Positions 10,592 through 20,262 are shown, counted from the first letter of the stretch. The stretch is 64,000 nucleotides of DNA from an uncultured Pseudomonadota bacterium (GCA_903928965.1 CAIYSZ010000017.1:1-64000); one strand, 5' to 3'. Notes: a model not told the origin generated them from the sequence alone. Program-made: numbers and translations.

Positions 10592-11263
10592 ATGTTTACA
10601 GGCATCATAGCGGCCGTCGGCCGCATTCAAGCCGTCAATGAACGCGGCGGCGACCGCCGCTTAGTGATCCGCGCCGGCAAACTGCCGCTGGCTGGCACAG
10701 CGCTCGGCGACAGCATCGCCGTCAACGGCGTCTGTTTAACCGCGGTCGAACTCAGCGCCGACAGCTTCAGCGCCGACGTTTCCAATGAAACCCTATCCCG
10801 CAGCACGCTCATCCAGGCCAAGGTCGGCGACCCGGTCAACCTGGAACTGGCGCTGACCCCGGCCAGCCGGTTGGGCGGACACATCGTCAGCGGCCATGTC
10901 GACGGCATAGGCCGCATACTCGACAAAAAAGCCGACGGCCGCTCGATTCGCTTTAACTTCCAAGCGCCAGACGCCTTGGCCAAATACATCGCCGAAAAAG
11001 GCTCCATCTGCATCGACGGCATCAGTCTCACCGTCAACACGGTGGACGGCGCCCGCTTCTCGGTCAACATCGTGCCGCATACCTTGGCCGAAACCACCCT
11101 CGGCAACGCCGAAACCGGCCAGGCCGTCAACCTGGAAGTAGATTTATTGTCCCGCTATTTGGAGCGCCTGCTGCAAGGCGACGCGGCGGCGCAACCCTCA
11201 AGCGGCATCAGCGAAGCGCTCTTAAAAAGCAGTGGATTCATCCCCGACGGATATATTTCATGA
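10592..11263 (+). CDS. ribE: Riboflavin synthase alpha chain
   Basis: MFTGIIAAVGRI; duplicated lumazine-binding domains; GHIVSGHVDG. Confidence 0.95.
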   Translation: MFTGIIAAVGRIQAVNERGGDRRLVIRAGKLPLAGTALGDSIAVNGVCLTAVELSADSFSADVSNETLSRSTLIQAKVGDPVNLELALTPASRLGGHIVSGHVDGIGRILDKKADGRSIRFNFQAPDALAKYIAEKGSICIDGISLTVNTVDGARFSVNIVPHTLAETTLGNAETGQAVNLEVDLLSRYLERLLQGDAAAQPSSGISEALLKSSGFIPDGYIS

Positions 11264-12384
11264 ACAGCATAGAAGAAATCATCGACGACCTACGGCAAGG
11301 CAAAATGGTCATCATGGTCGACAACGAAGACCGGGAAAACGAAGGCGATCTGGTCATGGCCGCCGCCTTCGTGCGCCCGGAAGACGTCAACTTCATGGCC
11401 AAATACGGACGCGGACTCATTTGCCTGACCCTGACCCGCGAACGCTGCCAACAACTGCGCCTGCCGCTGATGGTCAGCGATAACCAGACCCCGTACACCA
11501 CCAATTTCACCGTCTCCATCGAGGCCGCCTCCGGCGTCACCACCGGCATCTCCGCCGCCGACCGCGCCCTGACCATACAACGCGCCGTAGCCCGCGACGC
11601 CCAGCCCAGCGACCTGATGCAGCCCGGACACATTTTTCCTTTAATGGCGCAGCCCGGCGGCGTGCTGAACCGGGCCGGCCATACCGAAGCCGGCTGCGAT
11701 CTGGCGCGGCTGGCCGGGGTGGAACCGGCGGCGGTGATCGTGGAAATTCTCAACGACGACGGCAGCATGGCGCGCCGCCCGGACCTAGAGATATTCGCCG
11801 CCCGGCACCAATTGAAAATTGGGGCCATCTCCGACCTGATCAATTACCGGATTCGCCACGAAAACACGCTGGAACGCATTAGCCGTTGCGCTTATCCCAC
11901 TGAATTTGGCGAATTCACGCTTTACGCCTACCAAGACCGCAACGACGACAACGTGCATCTGGCCCTGGTCATGGGCAACGTCGCCGACGGCGAACCGGTG
12001 CTGACGCGGGTGCATGCGCGCAATTTAATCGACGATACGCTATTCTCCAAGCGCAGCGATTGCAACATGCCGGTGCGCGAAGCGCTGAAAAGAATCGCTG
12101 AGGCCGGCCGCGGCGTGCTGGTCCTGATCCGCGGCAACGAAAACAACAAAAACCTGGTGGAACTGATCCACGGCTATGAAATGCAAGACCACGGCCTGAA
12201 AACCGGATTGACCAGCGACATTCCGGACTGGCGCACCACCGGGGCCGGCTCGCGCATCCTATCCGACCTAGGCGTGCACCGCCTCAAGGTGCTGGGCGCG
12301 CAAAAAAAATACTTCGGCCTGTCCGGATTCGACCTGGAAATCGTCGAACACGTCGGCCCGGAATCCGCCGCCGGCGGATCATGA
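11260..12384 (+). CDS. ribBA: 3,4-dihydroxy-2-butanone-4-phosphate synthase fused to a degenerate GTP cyclohydrolase II-like domain (RibBX-like)
   Basis: DNEDRENEGDL, GHTEAGCDLARLAG in RibB domain; RibA-like domain has RVHARNLIDDTLFSKRSDCNM where canonical RibA has the Zn-binding Cys motif. Confidence 0.9.
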   Translation: MNSIEEIIDDLRQGKMVIMVDNEDRENEGDLVMAAAFVRPEDVNFMAKYGRGLICLTLTRERCQQLRLPLMVSDNQTPYTTNFTVSIEAASGVTTGISAADRALTIQRAVARDAQPSDLMQPGHIFPLMAQPGGVLNRAGHTEAGCDLARLAGVEPAAVIVEILNDDGSMARRPDLEIFAARHQLKIGAISDLINYRIRHENTLERISRCAYPTEFGEFTLYAYQDRNDDNVHLALVMGNVADGEPVLTRVHARNLIDDTLFSKRSDCNMPVREALKRIAEAGRGVLVLIRGNENNKNLVELIHGYEMQDHGLKTGLTSDIPDWRTTGAGSRILSDLGVHRLKVLGAQKKYFGLSGFDLEIVEHVGPESAAGGS

Positions 12385-12418
12385 ACCCACTGAAATTTAT
12401 TTGCATTAGGTAAACCTT

Positions 12419-12907
12419 ATGAGCACTCACCCGAACACCATCCGCACCTTAGAAGGCCAATTAAGCGCGCAGCACGGCAAATTTTGCCTGATCTCCTCCC
12501 GCTTCAACAGCTTCATCGTCGCCCAGCTTGAGGCCGGCGCCATTGACGCCCTGATCCGGCACGGCGCGGCGGCGGAAGACATTACCCTGGTCAAGGCCCC
12601 CGGCGCGTTTGAACTGCCCATAGTGGCGCAACGCGTGGCCGCCGGCAAGCAATACGACGCCATCATTGCGCTGGGCGCGGTGATCCGCGGCGGCACCCCG
12701 CATTTTGAATACGTCGCCGGGGAATGCGTCAAAGGCTTGGCGCATATCTCTCTACAATACGACACCCCAATCAGCTTCGGCGTGCTCACCGTGGACAGCA
12801 TAGAACAAGCCATCGAACGCGCCGGCACCAAGGCCGGCAACAAAGGAGCCGAAGCCGCGCTATCGGCGATTGAAATGGTCAGCCTGTTTCGCAATTTGCA
12901 AGCCTAA
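12419..12907 (+). CDS. ribH: 6,7-dimethyl-8-ribityllumazine synthase
   Basis: [30 protein letters not shown]; within rib operon. Confidence 0.97.
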   Translation: MSTHPNTIRTLEGQLSAQHGKFCLISSRFNSFIVAQLEAGAIDALIRHGAAAEDITLVKAPGAFELPIVAQRVAAGKQYDAIIALGAVIRGGTPHFEYVAGECVKGLAHISLQYDTPISFGVLTVDSIEQAIERAGTKAGNKGAEAALSAIEMVSLFRNLQA

Positions 12908-12917
12908 ACACCCCAGC

Positions 12918-13358
12918 ATGAGCCAAGCTAAAACCAACGCCAGACGCTGCGCCGTGCAGGCCCTTTACCGGTGGCAAATGAGCGGCTGCGGCATCGGCCG
13001 GATCGAGATTGACTTTAACGAAGAAGATCATCTTAAAGGCGCGCAAAAATCCTATTTCAGCGAAATACTGCACGGCGTGCCGAGCCAGCTAGACGTCATA
13101 GACAGCGCGCTGACTGAATTCGTGGACCGACCGGTGGAAAAAATCGATCCGGTGGAACGCGCCATCTTGCGCCTAGGGGTGTATGAACTCATCAACCGGC
13201 TGGAAACGCCGTATAAAGTCATCATTAACGAATCCGTCAATCTAGCCAAGTATTTCGGGGCCGAAGGCAGCCATAAATACGTCAACGGCATCCTGGACAA
13301 AATCGCGCAAAAACTGCGCGCCGGCGAGATTACCAGCAAAAGCGGCAAATCGGAATGA
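12918..13358 (+). CDS. nusB: Transcription antitermination factor NusB
   Basis: ARRCAVQALYRWQMSG; ILRLGVYELI; VIINESVNLAKYFGAEGSHKYVNGILDKIA. Start set at MSQAKTNARR. Confidence 0.95.
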   Translation: MSQAKTNARRCAVQALYRWQMSGCGIGRIEIDFNEEDHLKGAQKSYFSEILHGVPSQLDVIDSALTEFVDRPVEKIDPVERAILRLGVYELINRLETPYKVIINESVNLAKYFGAEGSHKYVNGILDKIAQKLRAGEITSKSGKSE

Positions 13359-14287
13359 GACTAGGCGAATTTGAACTCATTCGCCGTTATTTCGACGTCG
13401 AACCGCCGCAGAATGCCGCCACGGCGCTGGGCATAGGCGACGACTGCGCCCTGCTGGACATCCCGCCCGGCCAGCAACTGGCCGTCACCACCGACGCCAT
13501 GGTGGAAACCGTACACTTTTATCCCCATACCGACCCGGCCCTACTGGGACACAAATTATTGGCCGTCAATCTCAGCGACTTGGCCGCCATGGGCGCGCAA
13601 CCGTGCGCCGTCACCCTGAGCCTGACGCTGCCGCACGCCGACCCAGACTGGCTAGCGGCCTTCGCCGGCGGTTTTTTGCAACTTGCCCGCCGACACCAAG
13701 TCGACCTGATCGGCGGCGACACCACCCGCGGCCCGCTGTGCTTGAGCGCGCAAGCGCTGGGGCTGATTCCCGCCGGCCAAGCCCTGCGCCGCGGCGGCGC
13801 GCGGCCGGGAGACATGATTTACCTCAGCGGCGACATCGGCGACGCCGGGCTGGGCCTAAAAATCCTGCAAGGCCGGGCCTTCAACGACCCCGAAGCGCTG
13901 GAGCGCCTGCACCGCCCCACCCCGCGCGTGGAACTAGGCCTACAATTGCGCGGCATAGCCAGCAGTTGCATAGACATATCCGACGGCTTGGCCGCCGACC
14001 TCGGCCACATCCTAAGCATGAGCAATGTCGGCGCGCGCCTGGAATGGGACAAACTGCCCTTATCCGCCGCCGTATCCGCTTACATTCTGGAAACCGGCGA
14101 CTGGACGCTGCCGCTGACCGCCGGCGACGACTACGAACTCTGCTTCACCGCGCCGCCGGAAAAACAAAGGCAAATCCCGCCCGGCTGCGCCTGCATAGGT
14201 GAAATCCAAAGCCAACCCGGCCTGCGCCTGCGGCGATTCGGCCGCGAACATCCATACAGCGGCAACAGTGGATATGCGCATTTTTAA
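13355..14287 (+). CDS. thiL: Thiamine-monophosphate kinase
   Basis: GDDCALLDIPPG; TTDAMVETVHF; NLSDLAAMGA; follows nusB. Confidence 0.95.
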   Translation: MRLGEFELIRRYFDVEPPQNAATALGIGDDCALLDIPPGQQLAVTTDAMVETVHFYPHTDPALLGHKLLAVNLSDLAAMGAQPCAVTLSLTLPHADPDWLAAFAGGFLQLARRHQVDLIGGDTTRGPLCLSAQALGLIPAGQALRRGGARPGDMIYLSGDIGDAGLGLKILQGRAFNDPEALERLHRPTPRVELGLQLRGIASSCIDISDGLAADLGHILSMSNVGARLEWDKLPLSAAVSAYILETGDWTLPLTAGDDYELCFTAPPEKQRQIPPGCACIGEIQSQPGLRLRRFGREHPYSGNSGYAHF

Positions 14288-14768
14288 CCCGCATTACGGC
14301 GCGGCCAAACTCACGCCTAGGCAAATCCTGCGCGACCCAGTGCTATTCTGCGCCTTCGGATTCGGCAGCGGACTCATAAAATTCATGCCCGGCACCTGGG
14401 GCGCCCTAGCCGGCGTTCCGCTCTACCTACTGCTGGCCAACCTGCCCGCTTACGCCTATCTAATCCTCACCCTAGTCGCTTTTTATTTAGGCGTTTACCT
14501 ATGCGGCCAGGCCGCCGCCAAACTGCAATCCGCCGACCACGGCGGCATCGTCTGGGACGAAATCGTCGGCCTACTGATCACAATGTATGGCCTGCCACTA
14601 GAATCGGAAACCCTCCTCGCCGGCTTCGCCGCCTTCCGCCTATTCGACATCCTCAAACCCTGGCCGATCAACTGGCTAGACCGCAACATCAAAGGCGGCC
14701 TCGGCGTCATGCTGGATGATGCATTGGCCGGCGTATTCGCCGCCTTGTTGTTGCGGTTGTGGTTCTAG
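14274..14768 (+). CDS. pgpA: Phosphatidylglycerophosphatase A
   Basis: FGFGSGLIKFMPGTWGALAGVPLY; WDEIVGLLI; AFRLFDILKPWPINWLD. Start set at MRIFNPHYG. Confidence 0.93.
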   Translation: MRIFNPHYGAAKLTPRQILRDPVLFCAFGFGSGLIKFMPGTWGALAGVPLYLLLANLPAYAYLILTLVAFYLGVYLCGQAAAKLQSADHGGIVWDEIVGLLITMYGLPLESETLLAGFAAFRLFDILKPWPINWLDRNIKGGLGVMLDDALAGVFAALLLRLWF

Positions 14769-14973
14769 CATCTGTTCAACTACCAAATCCGAGTAACGGC
14801 ATACAAATCAGCCACAACATCATTGCTAACAACAGGAATATTTTCCACTTTTGAAACATATGAAAGGAAGTCAATCATGCAGACCAAAAACGAAAAAATC
14901 ATGGTTAAAGTTTCTTGTGGACTAATTTGGCAAAATTTGCCATCATCACCTGTACTCTTTTTTAGGTAACACC

Positions 14974-15225
14974 ATGACAACCATGAATATATCGCTTCCC
15001 GAAATCCTTAAGGATTTTGTAGACTCTCAGGTGCTAGAGAATGGCTACAGCACTTCAAGCGAGTACATCCGCACCCTGATCCGTAACGATCAAATCAAGC
15101 AGGCGGAGCAGCGCTTAGCGGCGCTCATGTTGGAAGGTCTGGAATCAGGTTCCGCCATTCCCATCAATGAAACTTATTGGGACAATAAGCGCGCGGCCCA
15201 GAGACAAAGGCATTCCGCGGAATGA
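14974..15225 (+). CDS. parD: ParD-like type II antitoxin
   Basis: MTTMNISLPEILKDFVDSQVLENGYSTSSEYIRTLIRNDQ; ribbon-helix-helix pattern. Confidence 0.85.
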   Translation: MTTMNISLPEILKDFVDSQVLENGYSTSSEYIRTLIRNDQIKQAEQRLAALMLEGLESGSAIPINETYWDNKRAAQRQRHSAE

Positions 15226-15391
15226 AACCCATCCGCATCCGCCCGCATGCCGACATGGAAATTGAAGCTTTTGCGGACTATATCGCACACGACAATCCTC
15301 ATGCGGCATTGCGCTTTACATTGACATTCTGCGCGTCCTACACAGCGCGCGGGATATTCCCAACATTCTCATGGAAGGTTCGGAATTTTGA
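15222..15391 (+). pseudogene. parE: ParE-like toxin with internal deletion and frameshift
   Basis: ParE N-terminus (MKPIRIRPHADMEIEAFADYIAHDNPHAALRF) in one frame; ParE C-terminus IDILRVLHSARDIPNILMEGSEF* at ~15320-15391 in another frame; middle missing. Confidence 0.8.
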
Positions 15392-15488
15392 TCCTGCCGC
15401 CTCCCCCGCTCTTGCACTAGCAGCCCTAGCATAATAAACGCTCGGCGCGTTATACTATTCAAAGAACCGTCGTCCAGGCCATCACCCC

Positions 15489-17426
15489 ATGTCAGAACAT
15501 AAAACCTACCCAGTCCCGCCGGAATTAGCCGCCAGCGCGCACATCAACCGCGAACGCTATTTAGAAATGTACCGGCAATCCGTCGCCGACCCTGAAGGCT
15601 TTTGGGCCAAGCAAGCCAAGGAATTTCTGGACTGGGAGCAAGACTGGGAAAGCGTGCTAGACCACGACTACCGGCAAGGCCGCGTCAGCTGGTTCGCCGG
15701 CGGCCGCCTGAACGCCAGCGTCAACTGCCTGGACCGCCATCTGGCCGAACGCGGCGAGCAAACCGCCATTATTTGGGAAGGCGACGATCCAAACCAACAT
15801 CAACGCATCACCTACCGGCAGCTATACCAAAAAGTCTGCAAATTCGCCAACGTACTCAAAGCCCACGGCGTCAAAAAAGGCGACCGCGTCTGCATCTACC
15901 TCCCGATGATCATCGAAGCGGCGGTGGCGACCCTGGCCTGCGCCCGCATTGGCGCGGTGCATTCCATCGTCTTCGGCGGCTTTTCCGCCGACGCCTTGCG
16001 CGACCGCATCCAAGACGCGGACTGCCAAGTGCTGATATGCGCCGACGCCAGCTTCCGCGGCGGCAAAATCGTCCCCTCCAAGCAAAACGCCGACAAAGCC
16101 GCCGCCCAATGCCCCGGCCTGCAAACCGTTATCGTGGTCAAACACGCCGGCATTGACATCACTTGGCATGCAGGCCGCGACGTCGATTACCGCGCCGCGA
16201 TCGAACAAGCCTCCGCCGACTGCCCGCCGGAAATCGTGGACGCCGAAGACCCCTTGTTCATACTCTACACCTCCGGTTCCACTGGCAAACCCAAGGGCCT
16301 GCTGCACACCACCGGCGGCTATCTGCTGTACGCCGCCATGACCCACAAATACATTTTCGATTACCAACCGGGCGACGTCTATTGGTGCACCGCCGACATC
16401 GGCTGGGTCACCGGCCACTCCTACGTAGTTTACGGCCCGTTGTGCAACGGTGCCACCAGCCTGATGTTTGAAGGCGTGCCCACCTATCCGGAAGCGGACC
16501 GCTTCTGGCGCATCATCGACAAATACCAAGTCAACATCTTCTACACCGCGCCCACCGCCATCCGCTCCCTGATGGCGCACGGAGAACAAACCCTGGCCGG
16601 AACCAGCCGCGGCAGCTTGCGCGTGCTCGGCAGCGTCGGCGAACCGATCAACCCCGAGGCCTGGGAATGGTATTACCATCAAATCGGCCGCGGCCGCAGC
16701 CCGATAGTCGACACCTGGTGGCAAACCGAAACCGGCGGCATACTTATTACGCCGCTGCCGGGGGCCACCGATTTAAAACCCGGCTCCGCCACCCTGCCGT
16801 TCTTCGGCGTGCGGCCGGCGATACTAGACCCGGACGGCTACGAATTAGAAGGAGCAGCCGAAGGCGCGCTGGCGCTCAGCTATCCGTGGCCGGGCCAAGC
16901 CCGCAGCATCTACGGAGACCATGCGCGCTTCGTGGAAACCTATTTTCAAAAATTCCCGGGCTATTATCTGGCCGGCGACGGCGCGCGGCGCGACGCCGAC
17001 GGCTATTACTGGATCACCGGCCGCATCGACGACGTACTCAACGTCTCCGGCCACCGCCTCGGCACCGCCGAAATCGAAAGCGCGCTGGTGCTGCATCCCT
17101 TGGTCGCCGAGGCGGCGGTAGTCGGCGTGCCGCATCCGATCAAGGGCCAAGGCGTATACGCCTACGTCACCTTGAACCACGGCGTGCAAGGCGGCCCTGA
17201 ACTGAAACAACAACTTCTGAATCTGGTGCGCGAGGAAATCAGCGCCATCGCCTTGCCGGAGCAAATCCAATGGGCCCCCGGCCTGCCGAAAACCCGCTCC
17301 GGCAAAATCATGCGCCGCATCCTGCGGAAAATCGCCGCCCATGAATTTGAACATCTAGGCGATATCTCAACGCTGGCCGACCCGAGCGTGGTTGAAGATT
17401 TAATCGCCGGACGCCAAAAAGCCTAG
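15489..17426 (+). CDS. acs: Acetyl-CoA synthetase (acetate/propionate-CoA ligase)
   Basis: [72 protein letters not shown]. Confidence 0.93.
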   Translation: MSEHKTYPVPPELAASAHINRERYLEMYRQSVADPEGFWAKQAKEFLDWEQDWESVLDHDYRQGRVSWFAGGRLNASVNCLDRHLAERGEQTAIIWEGDDPNQHQRITYRQLYQKVCKFANVLKAHGVKKGDRVCIYLPMIIEAAVATLACARIGAVHSIVFGGFSADALRDRIQDADCQVLICADASFRGGKIVPSKQNADKAAAQCPGLQTVIVVKHAGIDITWHAGRDVDYRAAIEQASADCPPEIVDAEDPLFILYTSGSTGKPKGLLHTTGGYLLYAAMTHKYIFDYQPGDVYWCTADIGWVTGHSYVVYGPLCNGATSLMFEGVPTYPEADRFWRIIDKYQVNIFYTAPTAIRSLMAHGEQTLAGTSRGSLRVLGSVGEPINPEAWEWYYHQIGRGRSPIVDTWWQTETGGILITPLPGATDLKPGSATLPFFGVRPAILDPDGYELEGAAEGALALSYPWPGQARSIYGDHARFVETYFQKFPGYYLAGDGARRDADGYYWITGRIDDVLNVSGHRLGTAEIESALVLHPLVAEAAVVGVPHPIKGQGVYAYVTLNHGVQGGPELKQQLLNLVREEISAIALPEQIQWAPGLPKTRSGKIMRRILRKIAAHEFEHLGDISTLADPSVVEDLIAGRQKA

Positions 17427-17451
17427 CCCGCGGGTCAAATACATCATTCCC

Positions 17452-18009
17452 TCACCCGCGGATATTCTTAAGCCAAGCATCCACGCTAAAGCGCCCGCTG
17501 CCGCTGAACAGCAATGAACTTAACATAAACATATACATTAGCGGCAGTTTAAAGTTGCCATGGCCTTGATCGGTGATAACGTAACCTTGCCGCAAATCTT
17601 CAAGGTCTTGCCACTGGCTGGGCCAGTGCACGGCGGCAATGGCAACCACGGTCAACACCATTAAGGCGGCGCTGAAAAATCGGGTCATCAATCCGGCGAT
17701 TAACGCTATGGGCGCTATCAGTTCCAAACCGGTCGCCAAATTCCAGGCGATATCGGCCGGCAGCAAATTCACGGGATACGGAAAGGCGATATCGGCAAAC
17801 CAGTTTTCGCCGTGCAGTTTTTCCCACCCTGCTTCGCCGAATTCATAAGCCAGCAGCAAACGCAGGAATATCGGCGACAATTCGGCGGCATGATTATTCA
17901 GCTTAAGTTTAAGCCGTTTGGCCGCGCCGATGAAGGTTTGGATTGTAAAATTCATGTTGTTGGAGGTCATGTTATTCAGATCATTGGTTCGTGGCGCTGG
18001 ATTTTGCAT
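17452..18009 (-). CDS. DoxX-family membrane protein (HvfX-like)
   Basis: LSPIFLRLLLAYEFGEAGWEKLHGENWF...; four TM; AGGAG-type RBS ahead of 18009; follows EGKCGA precursor. Confidence 0.75.
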   Translation of the reverse strand: MQNPAPRTNDLNNMTSNNMNFTIQTFIGAAKRLKLKLNNHAAELSPIFLRLLLAYEFGEAGWEKLHGENWFADIAFPYPVNLLPADIAWNLATGLELIAPIALIAGLMTRFFSAALMVLTVVAIAAVHWPSQWQDLEDLRQGYVITDQGHGNFKLPLMYMFMLSSLLFSGSGRFSVDAWLKNIRG

Positions 18010-18051
18010 GAGACGGACTCCTCCCTTGGGGTTTAATTTGAAGCATAAAAA

Positions 18052-18078
18052 CCGCCGGCGCCGAACGAGCGCCGGCGG
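18052..18078 (-). terminator. Intra-operon terminator/attenuator between EGKCGA precursor and DoxX gene
   Basis: CCGCCGGCGC-N7-GCGCCGGCGG perfect stem; minus-strand TTTTTAT tail. Confidence 0.7.
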
Positions 18079-18087
18079 GATTAGCCT

Positions 18088-18462
18088 TTATTTGGCGCCG
18101 GTTTTTGCGCCGCAATTGCCTTCAGGCATTTTGTCGCCGGTTTTGGCGCCGCATGACCCTTCCTTGGCTTTGGATTCCATCGCTTTAGCCGCCTCGGCCT
18201 TGCCGGCCCCGCATTTGCCTTCACTTGCCTTGGATTCCATGGCCTTGGCGGCCTCGGCCTTGCCTGCGCCGCATTTACCTTCACTCATTTTGGCGTCCGG
18301 CGCGGTTTCCGCCGCCTGACTATCCGCCACGATTACAGTAGGGTTGGCGGAAATGTTGGTAAATCCGAACGGATTTTCTCCAGCCTGAATAGACGGCGCG
18401 GCGCTGAATAAAGTTGAGGCCAAGGCTCCGCCCAAAGTCAAAGAAAGGTGTTTTTTATGCAT
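18088..18462 (-). CDS. HvfA/bufferin-like exported precursor with EGxCGA motifs
   Basis: Signal peptide, NPFG segment, then SEGKCGAGKAEAAKAMESKA x2, EGSCGAK, EGNCGAK (four EGxCGA motifs). Confidence 0.8.
   Translation of the reverse strand: MHKKHLSLTLGGALASTLFSAAPSIQAGENPFGFTNISANPTVIVADSQAAETAPDAKMSEGKCGAGKAEAAKAMESKASEGKCGAGKAEAAKAMESKAKEGSCGAKTGDKMPEGNCGAKTGAK
18166..18285 (-). repeat. Two tandem 60-bp units coding SEGKCGAGKAEAAKAMESKA/K
   Basis: Near-identical 20-aa units read from the ORF. Confidence 0.85.
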
Positions 18463-18528
18463 GGTGAATACTCCAAAATGATTGCTGAATTAAAATCAGG
18501 ACAGACAACATTGTCTTCCTGCCTCATC

Positions 18529-18555
18529 AGTCGGAGTTGAAGGCAAAACCTTACA
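18529..18555 (-). promoter_or_regulatory. Candidate ECF-sigma promoter for the EGKCGA gene
   Basis: Minus strand TGTAAGG-N14-CCGACT about 65-95 nt upstream of the ATG at 18462. Confidence 0.3.
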
Positions 18556-18898
18556 CCGATTTTTAAATTTTTTTCAGCGACGGGAATGGTTCGGAGCGTC
18601 CTTAGACATAGACTCTCGGTTTCCAAGGCCGTATGCTACCCAGGACTATACGCATAGCGACTTATTGTTAACGGCTTAACTATTCAGCATATATTAAATC
18701 AATTAAAATCAACGAGTTGCAGAATGGATAGTTATAGTTTATTTCCACGGCGGCAAGTACTTATGCATACATTTTCCAGCATCCGTGTCATTGAAAATCA
18801 ATAAGTTATCATAAAGCAATGCCCGATTTGTCAGGCACAAGCGCTTAATATGCTTCTAAAGTTAATAGGGAGTATTAATAGTGCGTAATGAGCGAAAA

Positions 18899-19099
18899 TT
18901 AATCTTTTTTTCTGCTTTGCGCTTGCAAATGAGCCAGATAACCCTGCCCCGCTTGACGCATGAACTGAGTTTGCCGGCGAAACTTGCGGCAATTGGAACA
19001 AATCATAAGATGCAGCCTAACCGCCAGCCTTTGCTTGAAGCCGAGCTGTTTATCCATGCCCATGGACACTAATGCGGTAATTTCGCGGCAACTAGGCAT
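18899..19099 (-). CDS. Small zinc-finger anti-sigma factor-like protein
   Basis: MPSCREITALVSMGMDKQ...HLMICSNCRKFRRQ (C...HxxxCxxC); overlaps the ECF sigma stop. Confidence 0.65.
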   Translation of the reverse strand: MPSCREITALVSMGMDKQLGFKQRLAVRLHLMICSNCRKFRRQTQFMRQAGQGYLAHLQAQSRKKD

Positions 19100-19748
19100 T
19101 CATCCCGCCCGCGGCTTGTGTTGAACGGTTAAACCAGCGTATTTCCAGGCATTCGCGCAGCCTCAGGCGGGCGCGGTGCATGATGACCCAATAATTGGCC
19201 TCGCTGACGCCGGTTTCCAGGCAAATTTCCTCCACTTCCATGCCGACCAATTCGCGCAGCATGAACACTTGGGACTGCTTTGGAGGCAGGTTGTTTTGAC
19301 AGAATTCGTAGACAGCCCAAAACTCCTGTTGTTGAAACGCCGCTTCCGGGTCGCTCCAGGCGCTCAAGGGGCTTTGCCAATGACCGTCTTCTAGAAAAAA
19401 TTCATCTAAATCAATCTCGCTGGTTTCGCCGGCGGTTGAATCAAACGCCAAAGTCGACGTTTCGCGGGCGTTGCGCCGCCAATGATCGGCTATCTTGTGT
19501 TTCAAGATGCCGATTAGCCAAGTGCGCGGATTGGCATTCGCTGCAAAATTCGCCAATCCCTGCAGCGCGGCCAATAGCGTCTCCTGCGCCAAATCGTCGG
19601 CCAAATTGCCGTCACGCAGTTGCATGAGCGCATAGCGGAACAATACCGGGCGATGTTCCGCCAGTTGCGAGGCGGTTAATTGAGACAAATTCATTTGAGA
19701 CAGATTAATATGGGTTGCTAACGCTAAAAAAAACGAGCGTATGTTCAC
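19092..19748 (-). CDS. ECF-family RNA polymerase sigma factor
   Basis: LRDGNLADDLAQETLLAALQGL; NPRTWLIGILKHKIADHWRR; LPPKQSQVFMLRELVGMEVEEIC (sigma regions 2 and 4). Confidence 0.88.
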   Translation of the reverse strand: MNIRSFFLALATHINLSQMNLSQLTASQLAEHRPVLFRYALMQLRDGNLADDLAQETLLAALQGLANFAANANPRTWLIGILKHKIADHWRRNARETSTLAFDSTAGETSEIDLDEFFLEDGHWQSPLSAWSDPEAAFQQQEFWAVYEFCQNNLPPKQSQVFMLRELVGMEVEEICLETGVSEANYWVIMHRARLRLRECLEIRWFNRSTQAAGGMNA

Positions 19749-19845
19749 GTTGGCTTATTTTAGCGGTTTTTTGCAATGCGAGTATAGCCCGCCCTCTTGT
19801 AGTAATATTCCGCATGGCTCTGTATCAAACCCTAAGCGGAAATCC

Positions 19846-20157
19846 ATGGCGATGACGACTACCCTAGACCTGACGCCGCGGCAGCATGCCGCCATCATGG
19901 ACTTGCCGCGGGAATATCTGCCCGGCGTCACCGTGCGGACCTACGGCTCCCGCGCCAAGGGACTGGCCCGCCCGCAATCCGATCTCGACTTGGCGGCATT
20001 CGCCTCGCCGCAACAAAAACGGCAAGTATCCGCGCTGCGGGAAGCCTTTGAGCAAAGCAATTTACCGTTTCGAGTGGAGTTATTCGTCTGGGACGAGTTG
20101 CCGCAAGAATTCCGGCAAACCATCGCCGCCGAACACCAGATACTGAACCGCGATTAA
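19846..20157 (+). CDS. MNT-type minimal nucleotidyltransferase
   Basis: VRTYGSRAKGLARPQSDLDLAAF (GSRAKG..SDLDL). Start set at MAMTTTLDL. Confidence 0.75.
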   Translation: MAMTTTLDLTPRQHAAIMDLPREYLPGVTVRTYGSRAKGLARPQSDLDLAAFASPQQKRQVSALREAFEQSNLPFRVELFVWDELPQEFRQTIAAEHQILNRD

Positions 20158-20262
20158 ACCCGGCCAAACCCGATTTTCCGCCCGGCTATAATTCCATTTC
20201 AGTTAAGTTCCGGGTAAAATTTAACAATTATCCACCGAAAACCAAAAAAGAGGCCTAGCCGC

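Noticed and set aside
9000-10592. FMN riboswitch upstream of the rib genes
   Set aside because: No RFN-like conserved stem-loops seen between nrdR and ribD (ORFs overlap) or before nrdR.
14780-14980. 66-aa minus-strand ORF between pgpA and parD
   Set aside because: Might be a gene fragment in AT-rich DNA, but no recognisable domain or RBS; insufficient to call.
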